Counted from the stretch's first letter, positions 1 through 7,801 are shown. The stretch: DNA of 13,927 nt from Ruminococcus sp. UBA4321 (GCA_002393815.1 DGUB01000081.1:1-13927), one strand, 5' to 3'. Translations and numbers: made by a program. Notes: generated from the sequence alone by a model not told the origin.

Positions 1-1
1 G

Positions 2-70
2 TCCGACAGAAACGGCAGAAAGGTTTTAGCTCGCAGGAGAGCAAAGGGCAGAAAAAGACTTTCCCATTGA
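2..70 (+). CDS. rpmH: 50S ribosomal protein L34, C-terminal part (5' truncated)
   Basis: Only the last 22 codons and the stop are present, because the gene begins left of the window. The readable residues include NGRKVLARRRAKGRKRLSH, which matches the very basic, highly conserved C-terminus of ribosomal protein L34, a small protein of the large ribosomal subunit. L34 is normally about 44 residues, so roughly half is missing. rpmH next to rnpA is one of the most conserved gene pairs in bacteria and marks the neighbourhood of dnaA/oriC in many Bacillota. A hairpin terminator follows 7 nt after the stop. The identification rests on the tail sequence and on the neighbour, and is firm despite the short length. 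Confidence 0.93.
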   Translation, partial: SDRNGRKVLARRRAKGRKRLSH

Positions 71-77
71 CGAGTCA

Positions 78-110
78 GACCACAAATCTTATTTGTGGTC
101 TTTTTGTTTT
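78..110 (+). terminator. Rho-independent terminator after rpmH
   Basis: A perfect 10-bp inverted repeat, GACCACAAAT and ATTTGTGGTC, with a 3-nt CTT loop (78-100) is followed directly by TTTTTGTTTT (101-110). It starts 7 nt after the rpmH stop. It should end or attenuate rpmH transcription before rnpA, which would let L34 be made in excess of the RNase P protein. I see no clear promoter between it and rnpA, so rnpA may depend on read-through or on a promoter I cannot recognise. Confidence 0.88.
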
Positions 111-151
111 ATCGCTTGTGATTTTTTAAATTCTGACACGGGAGGAAACTT

Positions 152-529
152 ATGCTGTATACCGAAATTATGACGCAGAATAAGGATTTTCAGCTCTGCT
201 ACCGGAAAGGCAAGTCTGTTGTTTCACAGAATGTTATCCTCTATGCCAGAATCAATCACCTGCCGGTAAACCGTCTCGGAATTATTACAAGCAAAAAAAC
301 AGGAAATGCCGTCTGTCGGAGCAGAGCCAGAAGACTCATCCGGCAGGCATGGCGCGAAAATGAACTCCTCGCGCCCGTCGGTCTGGATATTGTCATCGTC
401 GCAAGAACGCATATTACCGAAATCAAATCCGATGTCCTGAGCCGTTACTTCCGGAAATATGGCATTCCTGCGCTCCATCAGATTTATCAGGGAGGTACGC
501 CGCAGCCTAAAGGAGTGAAAAAATTATGA
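152..529 (+). CDS. rnpA: Ribonuclease P protein component
   Basis: This is the protein subunit of RNase P, which binds the catalytic RNA (rnpB) and helps it remove the 5' leader of pre-tRNAs in the cytoplasm. The product is 125 aa, a normal length for the family. Residues about 48-68, including [19 protein letters not shown], are the family signature: the basic RNR-type motif in the helix that contacts the RNA. The start at ATG 152 is supported by GGAGGAAA about 6 nt upstream; a second in-frame Met at codon 7 has no such site. The gene overlaps yidD by 4 nt (ATGA), so the two are translationally coupled. The C-terminal tail after about residue 110 is short and basic and looks less conserved. 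Confidence 0.95.
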   Translation: MLYTEIMTQNKDFQLCYRKGKSVVSQNVILYARINHLPVNRLGIITSKKTGNAVCRSRARRLIRQAWRENELLAPVGLDIVIVARTHITEIKSDVLSRYFRKYGIPALHQIYQGGTPQPKGVKKL

Positions 530-786
530 AATCTCTCCTGCTGCTGATAATCCGCTTTTATCAGAAATGCATCTCGCCGCTGTTTCCGCGGTGCTGCCGC
601 TATTATCCTTCCTGTTCCTGTTATGCCGCGACTGCTGTCAGCCGCTTCGGTGCGTTCAAAGGCTCGGTTCTGGCAATGCACCGCCTGCTGCGCTGCAATC
701 CCTGGTCAAGGGGCGGTGTGGATTTCGTCCCCGACTCCTTTTCCTGGAATTCCCTGCAAGGCAGAAAAAATCATCTTTCAGATTAG
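526..786 (+). CDS. yidD: Membrane protein insertion efficiency factor YidD
   Basis: YidD is a small, membrane-peripheral protein that assists YidC-dependent insertion of membrane proteins. The 86-aa product shows the family pattern in order: an N-terminal hydrophobic/amphipathic segment (residues 2-20), then the cysteine-rich core [11 protein letters not shown] (about 24-34), then [14 protein letters not shown] (about 53-66). Length fits the family's usual 70-100 residues. The start overlaps the rnpA stop (ATGA), and yidC follows 63 nt later, which is the classic rnpA-yidD-yidC arrangement. The family usually has DPVP after the Gly-Gly; here it reads VDFVPDSF, a mild deviation. The C-terminal 15 residues are variable and without a recognised function. 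Confidence 0.93.
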   Translation: MKSLLLLIIRFYQKCISPLFPRCCRYYPSCSCYAATAVSRFGAFKGSVLAMHRLLRCNPWSRGGVDFVPDSFSWNSLQGRKNHLSD

Positions 787-837
787 TTTCTATCAGATTA
801 AAAAAAGAGAACAAACAGATTTCAGAACATCAGGAAT

Positions 838-842
838 GAGGT
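838..842 (+). promoter_or_regulatory. Ribosome binding site deciding the TTG start of yidC
   Basis: GAGGT ends 7 nt before TTG 850. No ATG or GTG in the yidC frame lies near this site, and the next in-frame Met (codon 16) would remove most of the first hydrophobic segment. This supports TTG as the start. Confidence 0.7.
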
Positions 843-849
843 AGCAATT

Positions 850-2085
850 TTGAATTTTTTAATTAATCTTATCGCAATTCCGCTCGGATTTCTTATGAAA
901 ATTATTTACAATCTGGTCGGAAATTACGGTATTTCCATTATTCTGTTCACACTCGTGACGAGAATGATTCTGTTCCCGGTTTCTTACAAACAGCAGAAAA
1001 ATACTGCAAGAATGCAGCTGCTTAACCCGAAACTCAAAAAACTACAGGAAAAATATAAAAATGACCCCAATCAAATGCAGATGGAACAGTTCAAACTTTA
1101 TCAGGATGAGAATATCAATCCGTATTCTTCGTGCCTGACATCGTTTATTCCGCTGATTCTGCTGTGGGGCGTGCTTGCGGTCGTATACAAGCCCATGACT
1201 TATATCATGGACTACAAAGCCGATATGATTGAAGATGCCAAGTGCATTGTGCTTTCTCTGGATGAAGAATCTGAAAAGAATCTCTCCAAGAACAGTATGC
1301 GTCAGGAACTTATCATCATGGAAAAAATGCTCCAGAATCCGGAGGCTTTTTCCGCAGCAATCCAGGACGGTGAAGTCACTTTTATCGAAAAAAATGAGGA
1401 AAAAACCAGAAAGCTTTCTTCTATCGACAACAGCTTTGTCACCGAAGTGACCGATTTTGCACAGACTTTCACCCTCGGAAGCGTCAAACTCAGCGAAACT
1501 CCCAGTACCAAACCTTCCGAAAATTCCAGCTTTTTCCTGTTTTTAATCCCTATCCTCTCCGGTCTGATGCAGCTGGTTTTCACCATCTACACCCAGAAAA
1601 TGCAGAAAAAACGCAATCCCGATATGCCGAATATGGGCAGCATGAATCTGATGCTTTATATGATGCCGCTGTTCTCCGTCTGGCTCGCATTTACCGTGCC
1701 TGCCGGTGTCGGCTTCTACTGGCTGTGTTCGTCTGTCTTCTCCTTCCTGCAAAGCATTTTCCTGTATGCATGGTTCAATGATGAACGCGTCGAGAAAATC
1801 GGCGAGGCTGAACGCGAAAAAGCCAAAAATTCCAAACGCCGCCCTTCTATGATGCAGAAGCTCATGGAACAACAGGAAGAAATGATGCGCCAGCAGGAAC
1901 AGCAAGGCTCTTCCGGCAACAGAGTGCGCTATTCTGACAGCGACAGCAATGCCAAATTCTCACGCGCTGAAATGGAAGAATATAATACGGCTGTCATCCG
2001 CGAAGCCAGAAGACGTATCGCTGAAAAATACGGCGATGCCGAAGATGCTTCTGTGACAGACGATAAGAATAAAAAGAAAAAATAA
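850..2085 (+). CDS. yidC: Membrane protein insertase YidC/Oxa1 family
   Basis: YidC inserts and folds proteins in the cytoplasmic membrane, alone or with Sec. The 411-aa product begins with a TTG codon preceded by GAGGT. Visible segments: a first hydrophobic segment (residues 1-24), a second around 26-44 that includes R38 in TRMILFPVSYKQQ, the position of the hydrophilic-groove arginine essential in Gram-positive YidC; a basic cytoplasmic coiled-coil loop (about 45-85); another membrane segment at about 96-115; then segments at about 227-248 and 266-310. The C-terminal tail is long, charged and Gln/Lys-rich (about 310-411), ending in a lysine run. Between residues about 120 and 225 there is a roughly 100-residue hydrophilic insertion predicted outside, larger than in Bacillus SpoIIIJ. 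There is no lipobox at the N-terminus. jag follows 22 nt downstream, as in most Bacillota. Confidence 0.93.
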   Translation: MNFLINLIAIPLGFLMKIIYNLVGNYGISIILFTLVTRMILFPVSYKQQKNTARMQLLNPKLKKLQEKYKNDPNQMQMEQFKLYQDENINPYSSCLTSFIPLILLWGVLAVVYKPMTYIMDYKADMIEDAKCIVLSLDEESEKNLSKNSMRQELIIMEKMLQNPEAFSAAIQDGEVTFIEKNEEKTRKLSSIDNSFVTEVTDFAQTFTLGSVKLSETPSTKPSENSSFFLFLIPILSGLMQLVFTIYTQKMQKKRNPDMPNMGSMNLMLYMMPLFSVWLAFTVPAGVGFYWLCSSVFSFLQSIFLYAWFNDERVEKIGEAEREKAKNSKRRPSMMQKLMEQQEEMMRQQEQQGSSGNRVRYSDSDSNAKFSRAEMEEYNTAVIREARRRIAEKYGDAEDASVTDDKNKKKK

Positions 2086-2107
2086 ACTATGAACAGGAGG
2101 TTTTTAC

Positions 2108-3370
2108 ATGACTCAGATTTTTAATGCAAAAACTGTCGAAGATGCCAAAGAACTCGCTGCCCGTACGTTCGGCGTTCCGGAAAGTGAAATTCAGTTTGAA
2201 ATTCTCGAAGAACCTAAAAAAGGCTTTCTCGGCTTCGGGAAAAAAGGCGAAGCCAGAGTCAAAGCAACTTATACAGAAACTTCTCCGGTTTCTGTACCCG
2301 TGAGCGAAAATGCAACATCTGCTCCGGAAGAAACTTCCACTCCCGAACTTGTGAGCGAATCTGCAACATCCGTTCCGGAAGAAACTTCCGCTCCCGAACC
2401 TGTGAGCGAATCTGCAACATCCGTTCCGGAAGAAGTTTCCGCTCCTGAACCTGTGAGCGAAAATGCAACATCCGCTCCGGAAGAAGTTTCCGCTCCTGAA
2501 CCTGTAAGCGAAATTGAAGAACCTGCTCCGGAAGAAGTTTCCGCTCCTGAACCTGTGAGCGAAAATGCAACATCCGCTCCGGAAGAAACTTCCGCTCCCG
2601 AACCTGTGAGCGATTCTGCAACATCCCCCGAAACTGAAAAATCTTCTTCTATTCAGCCCGATGATGAATTAATTACCGGAGAACCCTCCGAAGCTGCTCT
2701 CGCTAAAATCGAAAAAGCTAAGGAATATCTCCTCGCTGTTCTCGGTGCTATGGGCGTGAAAGCAGAACTCCAGGTCAATGCCGGAAGCGACAGCGCAATT
2801 ATCGAAATCATTACCCCCAACAGCGGTGCTGTCATCGGCAAAAGAGGCGAAACCCTCGATTCTCTCCAGTACCTCACTTTTATGACCGCTAACCGCGCCG
2901 ATAAAGAATATTACAGAATTATTCTCAATACCGCCAACTACCGCGAACGCCGCAGAAAAACGCTCGAAGAACTCGCCGCTAAAATTGCCAAAAATGTTCT
3001 CCAGTCTCACCGTTCCACTACCCTCGAACCAATGAACCCGTATGAACGCCGTATCATCCATTCCGCTATTGCAGAAATTGAAGGCGTGAACTCCAGAAGC
3101 ATCGGCGAAGAACCTTACCGTAAAGTCGTGATTTCTTCTAACGATAAACCCCTCAAACCCGGCAAACGCAGAAATTTCCGCGATAAAAACGAAAAGTCCG
3201 ACAAGCACGGCAGAAACCGCGGCAGACGCGACGGCTCCAGACGCTCTCCAGATGCTCCGCCGACAAGAATCTCTATGGATTCTATGAAAACCAGCTTTGA
3301 AAAAGACTATAAACGCCCTAAGCCTGAAGATGATATCAATGCAGGGCTGTACGGAAAAATTGAATTCTAA
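2108..3370 (+). CDS. jag: RNA-binding protein Jag/KhpB (Jag-N, KH and R3H domains)
   Basis: Jag (KhpB, the SpoIIIJ-associated protein) is an RNA-binding regulator linked in other Bacillota to cell elongation and division. The 420-aa product shows, in order: a Jag-N domain (about 1-55, including KKGFLGFGKKGEARV); an acidic Pro/Glu/Ser/Thr linker of 17-residue tandem repeats (66-167); a KH domain with the GKRG loop at 244-247; an R3H domain with R314-x3-H318 in NPYERRIIHSAI; and a basic Arg/Lys/Asp tail (about 340-400). The linker and tail make it longer than the roughly 210-330 residues usual in Bacillota. The start at ATG 2108 has AGGAGG about 8 nt upstream. It is placed after yidC as expected, and a terminator-like hairpin follows 11 nt after the stop. 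Confidence 0.94.
   Translation: MTQIFNAKTVEDAKELAARTFGVPESEIQFEILEEPKKGFLGFGKKGEARVKATYTETSPVSVPVSENATSAPEETSTPELVSESATSVPEETSAPEPVSESATSVPEEVSAPEPVSENATSAPEEVSAPEPVSEIEEPAPEEVSAPEPVSENATSAPEETSAPEPVSDSATSPETEKSSSIQPDDELITGEPSEAALAKIEKAKEYLLAVLGAMGVKAELQVNAGSDSAIIEIITPNSGAVIGKRGETLDSLQYLTFMTANRADKEYYRIILNTANYRERRRKTLEELAAKIAKNVLQSHRSTTLEPMNPYERRIIHSAIAEIEGVNSRSIGEEPYRKVVISSNDKPLKPGKRRNFRDKNEKSDKHGRNRGRRDGSRRSPDAPPTRISMDSMKTSFEKDYKRPKPEDDINAGLYGKIEF
2303..2608 (+). repeat. Six 51-bp tandem repeats encoding a 17-residue acidic linker in jag
   Basis: Six units of exactly 51 bp encode variants of SENATSAPEEVSAPEPV (residues 66-167 of Jag), and a seventh, broken unit SDSATSP follows. The fifth unit is the most diverged (SEIEEPAPEEVSAPEPV). 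The repeat preserves the frame and is extremely rich in Glu, Pro, Ser and Ala, so it should be a flexible, negatively charged spacer between the Jag-N and KH-R3H domains. Near-identity between units at DNA level suggests recent expansion by slippage or recombination, so copy number probably differs between strains. Confidence 0.95.
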
Positions 3371-3381
3371 TTTATATTTTC

Positions 3382-3416
3382 AGGAGGCTGGACGGGTGCG
3401 TTCAGCCTTCTTTTTT
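3382..3416 (+). terminator. Hairpin with T-run between jag and mnmE
   Basis: AGGAGGCTGGA (3382-3392) can pair with TTCAGCCTTCT (3401-3411) as an 11-bp stem containing two G-U pairs, with an 8-nt loop, followed by a run of Ts. It lies 11 nt after the jag stop and fits a rho-independent terminator of moderate strength. No recognisable promoter lies between it and mnmE, so it may attenuate rather than end transcription. Its left arm contains an AGGAGG that could also be read as a ribosome binding site for GTG 3396. Confidence 0.7.
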
Positions 3417-3443
3417 ATTTTTCTTATTCTTGGAGGAGTGAAA

Positions 3444-4826
3444 ATGCAACAATATTCCACTGATACCATTGCCGCGGTCGCTACCCCCCTCGGTTCGGGC
3501 GGCGTCGCTGTTATCCGCATTTCCGGGCAGAATGCCTTCTCCTGTGCTGACCTGTTCTTTCAGCCCGTCAGAGGCTCTCTCCCCTCACAGATGCAGGGCT
3601 ATACCTGCTCTTACGGTTATTTTATCAATCAAAATCACGAAATCTTAGATGATGTCGTTTTAACTGCCTTCCGGAATCCCCACAGCTATACCGGCGAAGA
3701 TGTTGTCGAAATTTCCTGCCACGGCGGAAGATTCCTCTCTCAAAAAATTCTGAGAACGATTCTGACCTGTCCCGATGTCCGCCTCGCCGAAGCAGGAGAA
3801 TTTACCAAACGCGCTTTCCTTAATGGAAAACTCTCTCTCACACAAGCCGAGGCTGTCGCTGACTTAATCTCCGCTTCCGGTGAAAATGCCGTCCGCTACG
3901 CCAGAACACTCCGCGACGGCGCAACATTCCGCAAAATTTCTGAATTCTCTAATCTTATCTTGGAAATGCTCTCCGACCTCGCCGTCTGGGCGGACTACCC
4001 CGACGAAGATATTCCCGGCGTGGATGCTGATACCCTGGAAGCAAAAATGCAGCATTTACTCTCCGACATGAATCAGCTCATGTCAAGCTACGATTACGGC
4101 AGAATCCTCCGCGAAGGTCTGCATACCGTCATCGCCGGAAAACCTAATGTCGGCAAATCTACCCTCTTTAACGCCCTCAGCGGCTGTGAACGCAGTATCG
4201 TCACCGATATCGCCGGTACTACCCGCGATGTCGTCGAAGAACAAATCCGCCTCGGTGATGTCATTCTCCGCCTCTCCGATACCGCCGGCGTTCACGATAC
4301 TGCCGATAAAGTAGAACAAATCGGCGTCGAACGCAGTCTTTCCAGTCTCGAACAGGCTGATTTAGTCCTCGCTGTCTTCGATATGAGCGTTCCGCTCTCT
4401 GATGAAGATAAACTTCTTATCGAAAAGCTTCCGGAAGATAAAACCATTATCGTCTATAATAAATCTGATAAGTCTTTGCCCGACTTCGGCGCGGATTTCC
4501 ACTTCTCCCCTGTGGAAACTGTGGAAATCTCCGCTAAAAATCAGGACAACCTCTCCGAACTCCAAAACGCTGTTGAACGCTTCGCCAATCGTCACGCCAC
4601 TCCTGCTGAAGACGGCATGATTGCTAATGAACGTCAGCGCGTCTGCCTCGAAAATGCCCTCTCCGCTGTTCAGGAAGCACTCGACGCGCTCTCTATGGGG
4701 CTTGCCTTCGATGCCGTCACCGTCAGCCTGGATGCCGCTGCTGATGCCCTCCTACAGCTGACCGGAGAACGTGTCACTGATAAAGTCGTCGATACTGTCT
4801 TTTCACGTTTCTGTGTCGGCAAGTAA
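3444..4826 (+). CDS. mnmE: tRNA uridine-5-carboxymethylaminomethyl modification GTPase MnmE
   Basis: MnmE pairs with MnmG to modify the wobble uridine (U34) of certain tRNAs, using GTP and 5,10-methylene-THF, in the cytoplasm. The 460-aa product has the normal length. An N-terminal folate-binding domain begins TIAAVATP. The G domain shows G1 GKPNVGKS (232-239), G2 GTTRD (258-262), G3 DTAG (279-282) and G4 NKSD (339-342). The last four residues, CVGK, are the conserved C-terminal Cys motif. I chose ATG 3444 because GGAGGAG lies 5-7 nt upstream and the protein then starts as family members do. The frame stays open upstream to 3297, and GTG 3396 has AGGAGG in front of it, but that AGGAGG sits in the jag hairpin. 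mnmG follows 35 nt downstream. Confidence 0.95.
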   Translation: MQQYSTDTIAAVATPLGSGGVAVIRISGQNAFSCADLFFQPVRGSLPSQMQGYTCSYGYFINQNHEILDDVVLTAFRNPHSYTGEDVVEISCHGGRFLSQKILRTILTCPDVRLAEAGEFTKRAFLNGKLSLTQAEAVADLISASGENAVRYARTLRDGATFRKISEFSNLILEMLSDLAVWADYPDEDIPGVDADTLEAKMQHLLSDMNQLMSSYDYGRILREGLHTVIAGKPNVGKSTLFNALSGCERSIVTDIAGTTRDVVEEQIRLGDVILRLSDTAGVHDTADKVEQIGVERSLSSLEQADLVLAVFDMSVPLSDEDKLLIEKLPEDKTIIVYNKSDKSLPDFGADFHFSPVETVEISAKNQDNLSELQNAVERFANRHATPAEDGMIANERQRVCLENALSAVQEALDALSMGLAFDAVTVSLDAAADALLQLTGERVTDKVVDTVFSRFCVGK

Positions 4827-4861
4827 TTCTTATTCTCTTCAAAAAGTAAGGTGTTTTATTT

Positions 4862-6736
4862 ATGAATCAAAATTATCAAATGGGCGATTTCGATGTCATT
4901 ATCGTCGGCGCAGGTCATGCCGGCGTTGAAGCCGGTCTCGCTTCCGCTCGGCTCGGCTGCAAAACCCTCCTCATGACTATCTCCCTTGACCAAATCGCCA
5001 ATATGCCCTGTAACCCTTCTATAGGTGGTACTGCCAAAGGTCACCTCGTCCGCGAAATCGATGCCCTCGGCGGCGAAATGGGCAAAGCCGCTGATGCCTG
5101 CTTTCTCCAGTCCCGTATGCTCAACCGCGGCAAAGGACCTGCTGTTCACAGCCTCCGCGTTCAGGCTGACCGCGTCAAATATCATTCCCATATGAAACAT
5201 GTCTGCGAACAACAGCAGAATCTATTCATCAAACAGGGCGAAGCCGCTCAAATTCTGGTCGAAGATAACCATATTACCGGTATCGTTACCAAATTAGGCG
5301 CGGTTTATCACGCTAAAGCCGTTGTTATCGCTACCGGGACTTACCTTAAAGGCAAAATTCATATCGGTCAGGTCTCTTTTGAAAGCGGTCCTGATTCCGC
5401 TCTCCCGGCTAATGCCCTCTCCGAATCGCTCCGGCAATATCTTCCGCTCAGAAGATTCAAAACCGGGACTCCCTGCCGCGTTCACAAAAGAAGCATTGAC
5501 TTCGATATCCTCGAAAAACAGGACGGCGATGCTGATATCGTTCCTTTCTCCTTCGAGAATCAAAATCAGAAAATGAAAAATCAAGTCTCCTGCTATATCA
5601 GCTATACTAACCTCAAAACCCATGAAGTCATTAAAGCGAATCTGCACCGCTCACCCCTCTATGCCGGACAAATCGAGGGCGTTGGTCCCCGTTACTGCCC
5701 TTCTATCGAAGACAAAGTCGTCCGTTTCGCCGATAAGGAACGCCATCAGCTTTTTATTGAACCGATGGGACTTTCTACGGATGAATATTACCTTCAGGGT
5801 ATGTCTTCCTCACTCCCCGAAGACGTTCAGCTCGCGTTCCTCAAAACTATCAAAGGACTTGAACATGTCGAAATCCTCCGTCCCGCTTATGCTATCGAAT
5901 ATGACTGCATCGACCCTACTGCTCTCAAGCCTACCCTCGAAACAAAAGCCGTTTCCGGTCTCTTCGGTGCAGGTCAGTTCAACGGCAGTTCCGGCTATGA
6001 AGAAGCCGCAGCTCAGGGACTTGTCGCCGGTATCAATGCCGCGCTCTCCGTTCAGGGCAAAGAACAACTCATCCTTGAACGCTCCGGCTCTTATATCGGT
6101 ACTCTTATCGATGACTTAGTCTGCAAAGGTTGCAGTGACCCTTACAGAATGATGACCTCCCGAAGCGAATACAGATTAGTGCTAAGACAGGATAATGCTG
6201 ACTTCCGTATGATGCCTATCGGGCATCAGCTCGGTCTTATTTCAGATACGAAATATCAAAAAATGCTCGATAAATATGCGCTCGTCGAAACTGAAATCGA
6301 AAGAGTTAAAAAAACGAACCTCGCTCCTTCTCCTGAAATTAACCAATTTCTGGAAAAATCCGGAACGGCTCCGCTCTCTACCGGCTGCAAGGTCGCTGAC
6401 CTTATCCGCCGTCCCCAGCTCGGTTATGATGTTCTTGCCCCCTTTGATTCCGAACGTCCGGATTTATCCCCCGAAATCCGCGAACAAGTCGAAATTCAAA
6501 TCAAGTATGAAGGCTATATCAACAGACAGTATGAAATGATTCAGAAAGCACAGAACCTCGAACAAAAGAAACTCCCCCAGAATTTCGATTATCACGAAAT
6601 TCACGGTCTGCGCCTTGAAGCTGTCGAAAAATTAAACAAGCATCAGCCCGTCAGCATCGGGCAGGCTTCCAGAATCTCCGGCGTTTCTCCTGCGGATGTT
6701 TCCGTTCTGCTTATCTGGCTTACACAACATAAATAA
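4862..6736 (+). CDS. mnmG: tRNA uridine-5-carboxymethylaminomethyl modification enzyme MnmG (GidA)
   Basis: MnmG is the FAD-dependent partner of MnmE in wobble-uridine modification. The 624-aa product has the expected length. The N-terminal dinucleotide-binding motif [10 protein letters not shown] is at 16-25. The conserved [20 protein letters not shown] follows (about 43-62) and contains one of the family's catalytically important cysteines. FKTGTPCRV (about 200) carries the second conserved cysteine. [17 protein letters not shown] is the usual FAD-domain closing region, and the C-terminal helical domain binds MnmE and tRNA. The start at ATG 4862 has TAAGGTG 8 nt upstream. A parS site begins at the very next base after the TAA stop, which is where the usual gene order is interrupted: rsmG would normally follow. 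Confidence 0.96.
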   Translation: MNQNYQMGDFDVIIVGAGHAGVEAGLASARLGCKTLLMTISLDQIANMPCNPSIGGTAKGHLVREIDALGGEMGKAADACFLQSRMLNRGKGPAVHSLRVQADRVKYHSHMKHVCEQQQNLFIKQGEAAQILVEDNHITGIVTKLGAVYHAKAVVIATGTYLKGKIHIGQVSFESGPDSALPANALSESLRQYLPLRRFKTGTPCRVHKRSIDFDILEKQDGDADIVPFSFENQNQKMKNQVSCYISYTNLKTHEVIKANLHRSPLYAGQIEGVGPRYCPSIEDKVVRFADKERHQLFIEPMGLSTDEYYLQGMSSSLPEDVQLAFLKTIKGLEHVEILRPAYAIEYDCIDPTALKPTLETKAVSGLFGAGQFNGSSGYEEAAAQGLVAGINAALSVQGKEQLILERSGSYIGTLIDDLVCKGCSDPYRMMTSRSEYRLVLRQDNADFRMMPIGHQLGLISDTKYQKMLDKYALVETEIERVKKTNLAPSPEINQFLEKSGTAPLSTGCKVADLIRRPQLGYDVLAPFDSERPDLSPEIREQVEIQIKYEGYINRQYEMIQKAQNLEQKKLPQNFDYHEIHGLRLEAVEKLNKHQPVSIGQASRISGVSPADVSVLLIWLTQHK

Positions 6737-6752
6737 TGTTCCACGTGGAACA
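6737..6752. other. parS site 1 (ParB-binding, 16-bp palindrome)
   Basis: TGTTCCACGTGGAACA is a perfect palindrome and a one-base relative of the Bacillus subtilis parS sequence TGTTCCACGTGAAACA. It starts immediately after the mnmG stop and is followed by T5 and the ribosome binding site of the next gene. Confidence 0.93.
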
Positions 6753-6772
6753 TTTTTCAAAAGGTGAATTTT

Positions 6773-7117
6773 ATGCAGGAAATTACTGTTCTGGATGGAT
6801 TATTTAAAATTTTATTTGCTGTTCGTCAGGTTCCCGGAATGTTTCTCCGCAAAAAATCTATTTTTTATCTGGAAAATTTTATCTGCGGTTTAAGCACTGG
6901 CTTCACCCTGGACGGACAGCAGAATCATCAGCTGAAACAAGAACTGGAAACGCTTCATCAGTTCGATTTGTTTCTGCAACAAAAATATTTCTATGGCTCT
7001 GCTCTTAACTGCTATTCTGATTTGTATTTTTATTCCGCTAAAAATGAAGAAACCGCTTTTGATTTGTTCTTTCAGGAACTTGAACTCTATCTGAATCAAA
7101 ATGCTGTATCTGAATAA
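6773..7117 (+). CDS. Hypothetical protein, possible immunity-type (accessory gene 1)
   Basis: The 114-aa product is not securely recognised. It is soluble, with no signal peptide or membrane segment, and mostly helical in character. The N-terminal stretch AVRQVPGMFLRKKSIFYLENFICG (about residues 13-36) resembles a motif I associate with small immunity-type proteins, in which an Arg-Pro-Gly-Met-Tyr-Leu-like core is followed by a Ser, a Leu and a Phe/Ile-x-Gly. The rest is rich in Phe, Tyr, Leu and Gln. The start at ATG 6773 is preferred over GTG 6764 because that GTG is part of the ribosome binding site AAAAGGTG and because the sister junctions all begin at the equivalent ATG. It is flanked by parS junction units on both sides. 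It is AT-rich (18 G/C in the 60 bases 7021-7080) compared with mnmE (34 of 60 at 4201-4260). Function unknown. Confidence 0.7.
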   Translation: MQEITVLDGLFKILFAVRQVPGMFLRKKSIFYLENFICGLSTGFTLDGQQNHQLKQELETLHQFDLFLQQKYFYGSALNCYSDLYFYSAKNEETAFDLFFQELELYLNQNAVSE

Positions 7118-7119
7118 AA

Positions 7120-7135
7120 TGTTCCACGTGGAACA
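7120..7135. other. parS site 2
   Basis: Perfect TGTTCCACGTGGAACA, 2 nt after the stop of accessory gene 1. Flanking AAAA and TTTT extend the palindrome to 24 bp (7116-7139), the longest of the ten copies. Confidence 0.93.
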
Positions 7136-7153
7136 TTTTCAAGGAGACTTTTT

Positions 7154-7765
7154 ATGTTAGACCAGAAAATTCTTGATGAAATTAAGGAAAGATGTCAGAA
7201 AACTACTCCTGCTCCGTGGACTTCCCTCATCGAGGACAGAGATTTTCAGTCCGGAGCCAGCTTCATCAAAACAGGCGGTGAAGATATTTATCTTTCCGGT
7301 GCTTCTGTCAGCGATTACGATTTTATCGCTCACGCCAGACAGGACATTCCGCTTCTCTTACAAGAAATTGAACGGCTTCAAAATTTATGTTCCACGTGGA
7401 ACATTCCGGAACATGCTATGTCAATTCCTGAATTATTCGAGAATTATTATTTTCATGACAGCAGTTTCCTCCATATGGAATACTGCCCGGAATCTAAAAT
7501 TTTAAAGCTGTACTGTCAGTTTTGTGACTTTATGCAGAAAGATTATCAGGAGTGTCAGCCAACTAACAGCGATATTCTTATCCTCTTCCGGAATGCTTCG
7601 TTTTCCGGTCAGTTCTTTCAGGACTGCGAAATCCTTTCACAAAAATTAATTGATGATAATACTATCTGCTTTTTCCTCGCAAATGAAAATCATTCCGATT
7701 TTTCTGAATTTTCAGTCTCGGCGGATGATGTTCAGATTCGGGTGAATATGAAATATAATCTTTAA
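7154..7765 (+). CDS. Hypothetical two-part protein with an internal parS (accessory gene 2)
   Basis: The 203-aa product appears to have two parts. Residues 1-77 (ERCQKTTPAPW..., GGEDIYLSGASVSDYDFIAHARQDIPLLLQEIERL) match a pattern I recall from many uncharacterised bacterial proteins, with TPxPW, a central G-x-D-I-x-L-S-G-A and a DFIAHARQDIP motif; I know no assigned function. Residues about 92-203, starting SIPELFENYYFHDSSF, look like a separate beta-rich domain with an HDS motif, also unnamed to me. A parS copy (7388-7403) lies exactly between them and is translated as CSTWN. ATG 7154 follows CAAGGAGA by about 8 nt. No signal peptide or membrane segment is visible. It may be an immunity-type gene like its neighbours, or the product of a fusion across a former parS junction. 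Confidence 0.72.
   Translation: MLDQKILDEIKERCQKTTPAPWTSLIEDRDFQSGASFIKTGGEDIYLSGASVSDYDFIAHARQDIPLLLQEIERLQNLCSTWNIPEHAMSIPELFENYYFHDSSFLHMEYCPESKILKLYCQFCDFMQKDYQECQPTNSDILILFRNASFSGQFFQDCEILSQKLIDDNTICFFLANENHSDFSEFSVSADDVQIRVNMKYNL
7388..7403. other. parS site 3, inside accessory gene 2
   Basis: Perfect TGTTCCACGTGGAACA within coding sequence, read TGT TCC ACG TGG AAC A.. (Cys-Ser-Thr-Trp-Asn). It falls at the apparent junction of the two parts of the protein. Unlike the intergenic copies it is followed by only two Ts and no ribosome binding site. Confidence 0.93.
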
Positions 7766-7781
7766 TGTTCCACGTGGAACA
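7766..7781. other. parS site 4
   Basis: Perfect TGTTCCACGTGGAACA beginning at the base after the stop of accessory gene 2, followed by T5, CAAGAGGTG and the next start. Confidence 0.93.
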
Positions 7782-7801
7782 TTTTTCAAGAGGTGTGAAA
7801 T

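Noticed and set aside
2303..2608. Possible CRISPR or non-coding repeat array
   Set aside because: The units are contiguous without spacers, keep the reading frame of jag and encode a regular 17-residue peptide.
2259..3208. Minus-strand open frames across jag, including one made of repeated blocks
   Set aside because: They arise from codon bias and from the 51-bp repeat of jag read backwards; jag itself accounts for the region.
3297..3443. Upstream-extended start for mnmE
   Set aside because: It would overlap the end of jag and run through the hairpin; the family start and GGAGGAG favour ATG 3444.
6764..6772. GTG start for accessory gene 1
   Set aside because: The GTG is part of the ribosome binding site AAGGTG, and the sister junctions start at the equivalent of ATG 6773.
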